DNA from: Streptomyces sp. CA-210063
GTDB lineage: Bacteria > Actinomycetota > Actinomycetes > Streptomycetales > Streptomycetaceae
Assembly: GCF_024612015.1 (NCBI RefSeq)
Contig: NZ_CP102512.1
Coordinates: forward strand, 1 to 64,000
Direction: 5' to 3'
Length of the DNA: 64,000 bases
Shown in pieces: positions 1 to 7,406 of this stretch (positions are counted from its first letter, which is position 1; the number at the start of each line of letters is the position of its first letter). The notes beneath the pieces were generated by a model. The model saw only the letters and a list, made by a program, of their open reading frames with translations, made no database searches and was not told the origin of the DNA. Both the position numbers and the translations under genes were made by a program.

Positions 1-330
1 TACCACATCGCTGCGCGATGTGCAAGCGAACACCCATGCTGCGCATGGGTGTTGCGCTCCCGCACCGCGGGAGCGCTGGCGGGCCGCTCCGCGGCCCGCT
101 CAACCTGACTGCTGCGCAGTCAGGTTGACGGTCCGTCCGCTGCGCTCCCGGACCGGCGGGGCTACGCCCCGTTGTCAGGCCTCCGCTGCGCTCCAGCCTT
201 GGGGGGCGGGTCCGCTGCGCTCCCCCGCCTGACGGTCTTTCCGGCTGCGCCTCCAGAACCTTGGGGCCCGCTGCCGCGGGCCGGGCTGGCTACGAGGGGG
301 GTTGCTCGTTCGTGTCGGTTCTAGTGTATC
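1..330. other. Streptomyces-type telomere (terminal palindrome array)
   Basis: The replicon end is a run of near-contiguous perfect inverted repeats, most closing on a 3-nt loop (TGC, TCC or TAC). Arms and loops are at 4-22, 29-53, 54-76, 79-99, 101-127 and 157-171, with looser ones out to about 290. This is the arrangement known from archetypal Streptomyces telomeres, where the 3' overhang left after bidirectional replication folds into hairpins and is patched using the terminal protein Tpg and Tap. From memory, the archetypal end begins with a 13-bp GC palindrome directly before the TACCACATCG found here at position 1, so palindrome I is probably missing from the assembly. Nothing in 1-387 looks coding. 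Confidence 0.93.
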
Positions 331-387
331 GCTGCCCCAGCTTGATGCAGCATGTATTATTGGCAAAAATGGAGTAGGGGCGGAACG

Positions 388-1056
388 ATGGTCGTCAGTG
401 AGGTAATCCCTGGAGGGCTCACCCGCAGGGCTAAGTATTTCATTAGGTGCCACGGCTACTGGACTGGTCGCGGAAATATAGAGCAGTACAGGGCTCGATG
501 GATGGAGCACGGGGTACCTGAGGGGCAGATCGATCGGGTGTCCGCCTTCGAGGCTGTCTGGGGCGGCCTGGTCCTTCCTCCTTCTCCTCACTATGACGGG
601 GGGCCTCGGGCGTTCCGCGGGGACGTACCCGAGAGGCCGGCCCGTGACTGGCTCTTCGAAGCCGGCGCGCAGCGTACGGCTCTTCCCTATGCGTTCGTGA
701 TCGGTCCGAACGGAGAGTTCGGGCTTCACGCCGGGACGTGGGTGCCCTTGCATGCCAGCATCGCAGGGTGGGTTGAGTCTCTGGCCCTGGCGGATCACGC
801 CCGTAGGTGCGCGCGTACCACTGCGACGTTGACGGGCGCTGCCGTGGACGACCTCGAGCTGGACGGGTTCGAGGCCGTGCCGGAGGTTGCCGGCCTCGCA
901 GACGCCTGGTGGCGCGGCAACGACTCGCTGATCGCCATCTACCGCGGCGAAGCCGAGGTCATGGAAGCGCCCCGCTGCCAGACCGCCACCATCTACGCCG
1001 GACTCGACGCATGGGGACTCAGAGGACTCGACGGCACCGACACACCCTCGAAATAA
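388..1056 (+). CDS. Telomere-proximal protein of unknown function
   Basis: This is the first gene from the end, about 222 aa if it starts at the ATG at 388, which has a GGGGCGGA element just upstream. An ATG at 352 would add 12 residues. I do not recognise a family. The protein is soluble-looking and Trp-rich, with no signal peptide or membrane segment and no obvious catalytic motif. It ends 44 bp before the helicase gene on the same strand, so the two may be co-transcribed. Its position between the telomere palindromes and the TtrA-like helicase suggests a telomere-related role or subtelomeric cargo, but that is context only. Confidence 0.7.
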   Translation: MVVSEVIPGGLTRRAKYFIRCHGYWTGRGNIEQYRARWMEHGVPEGQIDRVSAFEAVWGGLVLPPSPHYDGGPRAFRGDVPERPARDWLFEAGAQRTALPYAFVIGPNGEFGLHAGTWVPLHASIAGWVESLALADHARRCARTTATLTGAAVDDLELDGFEAVPEVAGLADAWWRGNDSLIAIYRGEAEVMEAPRCQTATIYAGLDAWGLRGLDGTDTPSK

Positions 1057-1100
1057 CCTCACACAACACCGCCGGGTCCTACCCGAAAAGGGAATCAGAA

Positions 1101-4085
1101 ATGCAGGTCATCTCGCTCAGGGAACACCAGATCGACCAGAAGGCCGCCTTCCGTAAATGGGTGGGATTTCCTGCAAGATCGTCTGTGCCCCCTCAGGGTG
1201 CTCGGGGCACGATCGTGTCCGCGACCGGATCCGGCAAGACGATCACGGCAGCCGCGTGTGCGCTGGAGTGCTTCCCGGGCGGCCGGATCCTCGTGACCGT
1301 GCCGACCCTGGACCTGCTCGTGCAGACCGCCCAGGCGTGGCGCCTGGTCGGCCACCGCTCCCCCATGGTCGCGGTCTGCTCACTGGAGAACGACCCGGTG
1401 CTCAACTCGCTGGGGGTGCGCACCACCACCAACCCGATCCAGCTCGCCCTGTGGGCCGGGTCCGGGCCGGTCGTCGTGCTTGCCACATACGCCTCTCTGG
1501 TGGACCGTGAGGACATCGATGCACCCGTGGGCCAGCGGAAGGTCCGCGGGCCGCTGGAGGCCGCTCTGGCGGGCGGAGAGCGGCTGTACGGCCAGCAGAT
1601 GGCGGGCTTCGACCTCGCGATCGTGGATGAGGCTCATGGAACTGCCGGTGATCTTGGTCGTCCGTGGGCGGCGATCCACGACAACGCCCGTATCCCCGCC
1701 GACTTCCGGCTCTACCTCACCGCCACCCCCCGCATCCTCGCCTCGCCCCGCCCGCAGAAGGGCACGGACGGCCAGGAGGTGGAGATCGCGACCATGGGCC
1801 AGGACTCGGAAACCTACGGGCCGTGGCTGGCTGAGCTTGGGCTAAGCGAGGCGATCGAACGCGCAATCCTCGCCGGGTTCGAGATCGACGTGCTGGAGAT
1901 CCGCGACCCCTCCCCGGTCCTCGGGGAATCGGAGGAGGCGCAGCGAGGCCGGCGCCTGGCCCTACTGCAGACCGCGCTCCTGGAGCACGCCGCAAGGTGG
2001 AACCTGCGCACCGTGATGACCTTCCATCAGAAGGTTGAGGAGGCAGCGGCGTTCGCGGAGAAGATGGCGGAGACGGCCGCGGAGCTGTACATGAATGACG
2101 CCTCCGACGACGACCTGGCGGCCGCAGACCGGCTCCCCGCATCGTCGATCGACGCGGAGTTCTACGAGCTGGAAGCAGGTCGCCACGTACCCCCGGACCG
2201 GGTGTGGTCGGCATGGCTGTGCGGCGACCACCTCGTATCCGAACGCCGCGAGGTGCTGCGGCAGTTCGCCAACGGCATCGACGCCGCCGGCCGCCGGGTC
2301 CACCGCGCGTTCCTCGCCTCGGTGCGGGTCCTCGGGGAAGGCGTCGACATCACCGGCGAACGCGGAGTGGAGGCGATCTGCTTCGCCGACACCCGCGGCT
2401 CCCAGGTCGAGATCGTGCAGAACATCGGCCGCACGCTCCGGCTGAACCGCGACGGCAGCACGAAGATCGCGCGCATCATCGTGCCGATCTTCCTGGAGCC
2501 CGGCGAGGACCCGACGGACATGGTGGCCTCCGCCTCGTTCCGCCCTCTCGTAGCCGTCCTCCAAGGCCTCCGCAGTCATGATGAACGACTCGTTGAGCAA
2601 CTCGCCTCCCGCGCCCTCAGCAGCGGGAAACGCAAGGTGCACGTCCAGCGCGATGAGAACGGGCGGATCGTCGGGACCGGCGGCGAGAGCGACGGCAAGG
2701 ACCAGGAGCAGGACGACACCGACGCCGCCGCCGAGTCGGCCCTGCTCCACTTCTCCAGCCCGCGCGACGCGTCGACCATCGCGGCCTTCCTGCGCACCCG
2801 GGTCTACCGGCCGGAGTCCCTGGTGTGGCTCGAGGGCTACCAAGCCCTGCTGCGCTGGCGGAAGGAGAACCACATCACCGGCCTCTACGCCGTCCCCTAC
2901 GACACCGAGACGACGGTCGGCGTCACAAAGGGCTTCCCGTTGGGCAGGTGGGTGCACCAGCAGCGAAAGGCACTGCGGGCCGGGGAACTGGAGCTGCGGC
3001 GCAGGGAGCTCCTGGACGCTCCCGAGGCCGGGATGGTCTGGGAGCCGGGGGAAGAGGCATGGGAGAACAAACTCGCCACGCTCCGCTCCTACCGGCGGGC
3101 CACCGGGCATCTCGCACCCCGCCAGGACGCCGTCTGGGGCGAGAGCGAGGCCGAGGGCCTGGTGCCCATCGGACAGCACATGGCCAACCTCCGCCGCAAA
3201 GGCGGCCTCGGAAAAAACCCCGAACGCGCGCAGGCTCGGGCCGCGCAACTGACCGCCATCGACGAGGACTGGGACTGTCCGTGGCCTCTGGACTGGCAAC
3301 GTCACTACCGCATCCTCGCCGACCTCGTCGACACCGACGGCCACCTGCCCGAGATCGCACCCGGCGTGACCTTCGACGGCGACGACATCGGACGATGGCT
3401 CGCACGGCAACGCGAGGCGAGCACCTGGGCGCAACTGTCCACCGAGCAGCAGGAACGGCTATCCAAGCTGGGCATCAAGCCCACTGAGGCGCCGACTCCC
3501 GCCCCGGCGGCAACGCGTGCGACCAAGGGCCCGAGCAAGGCGCAGCAAGCGTTCCAGCGTGGCCTGACCGCCCTCGCACAGTGGGTGGAACGGGAAGGCG
3601 CCAACCGGCCTGTACCACGCAGCCACGCTGAGGAGATCACGGTCGACGGCGAGACGGAACCGATGGTCGTGAAACTGGGCGTATGGACTTCGAACGCCCG
3701 GGCGAGGTGGGACAAGCTCACTTCCGAGCAGCAGGCCGCCCTCGCCGCCTTGGGTGCGCCCTGGGCGAAGGCCGCAGCGGTGCCGGCCCCGTCCGGCGGC
3801 ATGGGCGACGGTTCCGTCCGGCCCGCGTCGTCGGACGCACAGGCCCAGGAGGACCACGACCAGGGCGACACGGTGACGGGGGAAGAGCGCGAGACCCAGG
3901 CAGCACGGGGCCGGGCGCGGGCGCAGCGCAAGAACGAGCTGATGCGCAACCACACCAAGGCAGAACTGCTGCACATGGCCTACGCGGGCGGCCTGGTGCG
4001 CCACAACTCCCCCGAGCAGTGGCGCAAGGACGAAATCGCCTCCACCGTGGTCGACATCGAACTCCGAGCTGCCGACCGGCTCTGA
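1101..4085 (+). CDS. ttrA: TtrA-like terminal SF2 helicase with helicase-associated repeats
   Basis: About 994 aa. The N-terminal half is a superfamily 2 helicase: Walker A SATGSGKT near residue 39, DEAH box VDEAH near 175, motif III LTATPR, and motif VI QNIGRTLR near 440. The C-terminal half carries repeats of the helicase-associated (HA) type, recognisable by the ID-DW--PWPLDWQ signature near 730 and following Trp-rich repeats. A low-complexity linker and a charged tail follow. Helicases of this layout (TtrA/TtrA-like) sit at Streptomyces chromosome and plasmid ends and have been linked to conjugation and end processing. The ATG at 1101 is chosen because it immediately precedes the helicase domain and has a GAAAAGGGA element upstream; the frame is open earlier but overlaps the preceding gene. 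Confidence 0.88.
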   Translation: MQVISLREHQIDQKAAFRKWVGFPARSSVPPQGARGTIVSATGSGKTITAAACALECFPGGRILVTVPTLDLLVQTAQAWRLVGHRSPMVAVCSLENDPVLNSLGVRTTTNPIQLALWAGSGPVVVLATYASLVDREDIDAPVGQRKVRGPLEAALAGGERLYGQQMAGFDLAIVDEAHGTAGDLGRPWAAIHDNARIPADFRLYLTATPRILASPRPQKGTDGQEVEIATMGQDSETYGPWLAELGLSEAIERAILAGFEIDVLEIRDPSPVLGESEEAQRGRRLALLQTALLEHAARWNLRTVMTFHQKVEEAAAFAEKMAETAAELYMNDASDDDLAAADRLPASSIDAEFYELEAGRHVPPDRVWSAWLCGDHLVSERREVLRQFANGIDAAGRRVHRAFLASVRVLGEGVDITGERGVEAICFADTRGSQVEIVQNIGRTLRLNRDGSTKIARIIVPIFLEPGEDPTDMVASASFRPLVAVLQGLRSHDERLVEQLASRALSSGKRKVHVQRDENGRIVGTGGESDGKDQEQDDTDAAAESALLHFSSPRDASTIAAFLRTRVYRPESLVWLEGYQALLRWRKENHITGLYAVPYDTETTVGVTKGFPLGRWVHQQRKALRAGELELRRRELLDAPEAGMVWEPGEEAWENKLATLRSYRRATGHLAPRQDAVWGESEAEGLVPIGQHMANLRRKGGLGKNPERAQARAAQLTAIDEDWDCPWPLDWQRHYRILADLVDTDGHLPEIAPGVTFDGDDIGRWLARQREASTWAQLSTEQQERLSKLGIKPTEAPTPAPAATRATKGPSKAQQAFQRGLTALAQWVEREGANRPVPRSHAEEITVDGETEPMVVKLGVWTSNARARWDKLTSEQQAALAALGAPWAKAAAVPAPSGGMGDGSVRPASSDAQAQEDHDQGDTVTGEERETQAARGRARAQRKNELMRNHTKAELLHMAYAGGLVRHNSPEQWRKDEIASTVVDIELRAADRL

Positions 4086-4087
4086 CC

Positions 4088-4102
4088 ACAGCATGATGCT
4101 GT
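4088..4102. terminator. Short palindrome between convergent genes
   Basis: A perfect 7-bp inverted repeat (ACAGCAT/ATGCTGT, 1-nt centre) lies in the 43-bp gap between the convergent helicase and tpg genes. There is no T-run, so it could be a weak bidirectional terminator or merely a protein-binding palindrome. Confidence 0.3.
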
Positions 4103-4128
4103 CGACGGGGCTCGCGGCTGTTCGAGAT

Positions 4129-4686
4129 CTACAGGTCGAACTCGAGGTGCTCGATGTCCGTGAAGCGGACCTCCTCCAACTGCCCGGCGCGGCGGCCGCC
4201 GTCCTGGAAGTACACCTCCTTGAGTGCCTCAGCCGCGATCTCCTGCAGGCGCTGCTCGGTGGCGCCCTGCTCCTGGGCGTCGAAGAGGCGGGCGGCGTAG
4301 CGGGGCGGCAGGGCGACGGTCAGGTGCCGGATGCGGTCCTGATCCGTCGACCCGATCGGCGCGGTGTAGCCGAGCCGGGCCCGGGTGTCGACGACGATGC
4401 CGCCCGTGGTCGCCGCCTTCTGCCGGGCCTTGGCCCTAATCTGCGGCTGCCACCGCTTCTTCACCTCGCGCTCCAGCCGGGCTGCGAGGTCCGGGCGCGG
4501 CTTTTTGATCTGGTCCTTCACGTACCGCTCGACGGTGCGCTGGGAGATCCGCAGCATCTGGGCGACCGCCTTGGTGCCCTTGAGCTGCTTGACCAGGTAC
4601 CGCATCTGCGCGGGCGCGCTCTTGGGCGCGGGGCGGGTGAACGCCTTCTGCACCGCGGCTTCCAGGCCGTCCCCGAACAGGCTCAT
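4129..4686 (-). CDS. tpg: Telomere terminal protein Tpg
   Basis: 185 aa, matching the characteristic length of Tpg. The protein attaches covalently to the 5' ends of linear Streptomyces replicons and primes fill-in of the terminal gap. Visible features are the conserved N-terminal segment (KAFTRP, then YLVKQLKGTKAVAQ), a helix-turn-helix-like stretch around residues 38-60 ending TVERYVKDQIKKPRPDL, and the basic KKRWQPQIRA segment. The residue at position 114 is Thr, which, from memory, is the deoxynucleotidylated residue in the S. lividans protein. The start ATG has an AGGAGAAGG ribosome-binding site. The gene lies 12 bp after the tap stop, so tap-tpg is an operon, as in known replicons. Confidence 0.96.
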   Translation of the reverse strand: MSLFGDGLEAAVQKAFTRPAPKSAPAQMRYLVKQLKGTKAVAQMLRISQRTVERYVKDQIKKPRPDLAARLEREVKKRWQPQIRAKARQKAATTGGIVVDTRARLGYTAPIGSTDQDRIRHLTVALPPRYAARLFDAQEQGATEQRLQEIAAEALKEVYFQDGGRRAGQLEEVRFTDIEHLEFDL

Positions 4687-4698
4687 CGTCGCCTTCTC

Positions 4699-6942
4699 CT
4701 ACTCTCCGTTGTCGACGTCGGTGACGGTGCCGTCCTTGATGTACCGGGCGAGGTTGAGCTCCGGCGCGTTGAACCGCTCGCGGACCTCTTCGCCCCACAA
4801 GACGCTCTGGGTGCCCTCGTGCTTGACCAGGCCCGGGTTGATGCCGAGCTTGAAGCCGCCCGGCAGCGGCTTGCCGTCCCGGTACGGCAGGAAGTCCAGC
4901 GGGCTGGTGCCGTCGACGGCGTAGACGACGCAGTCGGACAGGACCGCGACCGGGTACTGCCCGGTGAACGCCGCGTGCTTGACGATCTTTCGGTGCAGGT
5001 TGATCCGGGTGCGGGAGATGACCGCCGCGCGGATGTCCGGCCGCCACGTCGGCCGGGACAAGGCCCGCCACGGCTCGCCCGGCCGCCAGCGCTCACCGCG
5101 CGGGCGCTCGCGCAGCTTGCCCAGGCCGCCCTTGACCGTCGCCTTGACCGCAGAGACGACGATCGCCAGCTCCGGGTCACGCTCCTTGTAGCCGTCCATC
5201 GCCGCCAGGAAGTCCTCCGGCGACAGGTCCGCGTGCACGCCGAGGTCAGCCATCGTGGTCAGGTAGGCGTCCCGCAGCCGGTTGTACCAGCCGTCCAGGT
5301 AGCGGCCGCTCTCGTACCGGACGTACGCCTCGATCGGCGCGACGTCGTAGCCGAGCTCCACCGCGTACGCCACGGTCGGCGTCGCGTACCAGGCCGGCCC
5401 CTCGGGCCGCTCGCCCTTCGGCGTGAACGGGCTCGGCAGCAGACTCGCGTCCAAGTCTGCCCATTTGTTCTTGGCGACCCTCACCCGGGACAGGTCGACG
5501 TGCGAGAGGTCCACCAGCCACGAGCCGGGCAGCTTCGCATCGAACACCGGCGCCTTCACATGCGTCGGCGCACCGAGGCCGACGACCAGGCCGTTGGCTC
5601 CGGCGGCGAAGGCCATGTTCACGTCGATGCCCACCAGGTGCCGCAGGGTGCACTCGGCATCCGTCATCGGCCGCGCCCAGTCGTACGCCTCCTCGAACAA
5701 CTTCTCCGCCGGACCGCGCACGTGGAACCGCGGCAGGTCCGCCAGGAGCGGGTGCCCGTCGGGGGCCTCGCACGGCGCGCAGTCCACCGGGTCCTTCCCG
5801 AGCGAGCCGGGGTTGTGCTCGGAGTGCCGCTTGCCGTCGGCGTCCGGCTCGGAGGCCCGGGTCGGCGGGTGCAGCGCGGTCATCAGCTCCAGACCGGTCA
5901 CGGCGGTCGATCCGCGCGGCGTCATCACCCGGGACGCGTACACGCCCAGCACGCGGGCGAGTTCCGCCGGCGCCAGCTTCCCGGCCTCGCCCCAGTGCCG
6001 GGTGTCGAGCGCGTGCCACGACGGGATGCACAGCTGCACGCAGGCACGCTCCGAACCGGTGGCGGGACGGTAGATCCTCGCCCACGGCCCGAACCCGCGC
6101 TTGGTCAGCTTCCAGTCGGCACGCGCCAGTTGCTTGATGACCTTGTGACCCTCCGGAATCCGCCCGGCGAGCCGCTCCTCCTCCGTGAGGGCGACGGGGA
6201 GGCCGTAACGCTCCAGCGCGGACTCGGTGAGCACAAGTAGCGGATCGGCGTCCTTGCCCGGCCCGGACAGCTTCGGCTGCCCGAGCCGCGCCTCCTTGAG
6301 CGTCCACTCCACCAGGGCCGGGATGCTCTTGGCGGGCACCTCCAGGACCAGGCCGCCGACGCAGTACGCCAGCACCTGCCCGTCCTCGACATCGACGACC
6401 GCCAGCGGACCGTTCACAAACCGCGGATCCGTGCCACCCGCAGGAGTACCGGCCGGAGGCGCCTTCCGCGCGCCCGGACGGCGCGACGTCGACGACGGCC
6501 TGGCGGTGCGCGCCGGACGCGACGCAGCGGCCGGAGCTGGGGCGACGGGGGCAGAGGTCTGGGTGTTCTCGGTCGCAGTCATGGCCGCAGCCTCGGAGAC
6601 CGGCGCCGCGGCCAGAGTCCGGACTTGTGGAGCGGGGGCAGGCTCGCCGGTGAATGTCTCAGGCACCGCCGTGTCCTGCTCGGGTGCGGCGGGGTTGGTG
6701 GGGGCGGGGTAGAGCTCCGCGAGCTGCTTGAGCATCCGCGCATACGCGTCACGCTCCGGCGGTCTGGGCTCGGTCTTACCGGCCTCCCAGCCGCTGACGG
6801 TTGCCCGCCGAACGTCCAGGGCTGCGGCAACTTCGTCCAGCGTCAGGCCGTGTGCCTGGCGCAGCCGCTTACGTTCCGCCGACGGCGGCAGCACAGACCG
6901 GGACGCGACCAGCGCATCGATCCGATCGAACAACTCGGACAT
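4699..6942 (-). CDS. tap: Telomere-associated protein Tap
   Basis: About 747 aa, close to the ~740 aa of known Tap proteins. Tap binds the folded 3' overhang and recruits Tpg to it. The N-terminus has an XRE-like helix-turn-helix at about residues 22-60 (GLTLDEVAAALDV, then VSGWEAGKTEP). An Ala/Pro-rich linker (about 90-165) leads to the large conserved Tap core. The chosen ATG at 6942 has a textbook AGGAGGT six bases upstream; the longer open frame adds only seven residues. tpg follows after 12 bp. Upstream are four phased CGTACG palindromes that this helix-turn-helix could bind. No frameshift was seen, unlike in the neighbouring transposition genes. Confidence 0.95.
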   Translation of the reverse strand: MSELFDRIDALVASRSVLPPSAERKRLRQAHGLTLDEVAAALDVRRATVSGWEAGKTEPRPPERDAYARMLKQLAELYPAPTNPAAPEQDTAVPETFTGEPAPAPQVRTLAAAPVSEAAAMTATENTQTSAPVAPAPAAASRPARTARPSSTSRRPGARKAPPAGTPAGGTDPRFVNGPLAVVDVEDGQVLAYCVGGLVLEVPAKSIPALVEWTLKEARLGQPKLSGPGKDADPLLVLTESALERYGLPVALTEEERLAGRIPEGHKVIKQLARADWKLTKRGFGPWARIYRPATGSERACVQLCIPSWHALDTRHWGEAGKLAPAELARVLGVYASRVMTPRGSTAVTGLELMTALHPPTRASEPDADGKRHSEHNPGSLGKDPVDCAPCEAPDGHPLLADLPRFHVRGPAEKLFEEAYDWARPMTDAECTLRHLVGIDVNMAFAAGANGLVVGLGAPTHVKAPVFDAKLPGSWLVDLSHVDLSRVRVAKNKWADLDASLLPSPFTPKGERPEGPAWYATPTVAYAVELGYDVAPIEAYVRYESGRYLDGWYNRLRDAYLTTMADLGVHADLSPEDFLAAMDGYKERDPELAIVVSAVKATVKGGLGKLRERPRGERWRPGEPWRALSRPTWRPDIRAAVISRTRINLHRKIVKHAAFTGQYPVAVLSDCVVYAVDGTSPLDFLPYRDGKPLPGGFKLGINPGLVKHEGTQSVLWGEEVRERFNAPELNLARYIKDGTVTDVDNGE

Positions 6943-6976
6943 CGAACACCTCCTGAGCAACACCCTAGCCCACTAA

Positions 6977-7017
6977 CCGTACGGATAGCGTACGTTTGCC
7001 GTACGAAATGCGTACGG
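6977..7017. promoter_or_regulatory. Four CGTACG palindromes at exact 11-bp spacing
   Basis: CGTACG occurs at 6978, 6989, 7000 and 7011, each copy exactly 11 bp from the next, or about one helical turn. The array ends 35 bp upstream of the tap start and lies in the 464-bp divergent gap before tniQ-1. Phased palindromes suggest cooperative binding on one DNA face, for example Tap autoregulation through its helix-turn-helix, or a replication/telomere-protein iteron. The spacing is directly visible; the function is inferred. The rest of the gap (7018-7406) shows no convincing gene. Confidence 0.6.
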
Positions 7018-7406
7018 CAGGTGTTCTATGTATCGGCGGCGGCCGTGGCCCTGCCCCAGGCCGCCCCCTGCGGGCCGGTCGCCCAGCGCACAGCCCTGGA
7101 CAGCCCGCGTCCTCACGACTCGTGCGGCATCTCGAAGTCGGCCTCGGCGCACAGGGCGTGCTGGGCCTGCGCGGCGTGGACCGTCCGGAAGGAGCGCCGC
7201 AGCGCGCCGGCGTCCCTATCCTCAGCTTTCCAGAGTCCGACCTGCCCGATGTGGTCTGCGTGGAGCAGCGACCAGTGCCCTCTACCTGGAACAAGCGGTG
7301 GGACGTGGCAGTAGGAGAAAGCGAGGAGGAAGGTGCAGCAGGGCAGCCTCGGTCCGACGAGAGCCGCGACCTGCTGAGAGGGCTGCGCCGGAAGGCGAGT
7401 GAGCGT

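Noticed and set aside
1-330. CRISPR-like repeat array at the left edge
   Set aside because: The repeats are inverted, of different sequence and without spacers of constant length. They are telomere hairpins.
807-1100. Upstream extension of the helicase frame
   Set aside because: It overlaps the preceding gene in another frame and encodes an Arg-rich stretch with no helicase similarity. The ATG at 1101 is the sensible start.
1962-3434. 490-codon minus-strand frame opposite the helicase
   Set aside because: GC-driven shadow frame; the plus strand carries continuous helicase motifs.
4093-6240. 715-codon open frame on the plus strand
   Set aside because: It is the antisense shadow of tap and tpg. 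It is Arg/Val/Leu-rich without domains, and the minus-strand proteins are unmistakable.
4000-7400. A conventional second transposon end left of the tns genes
   Set aside because: I looked for the TGTKTGnGCTGG-like repeats in the gaps at 1057-1100, 4086-4128 and 6943-7406 and found none in an array.
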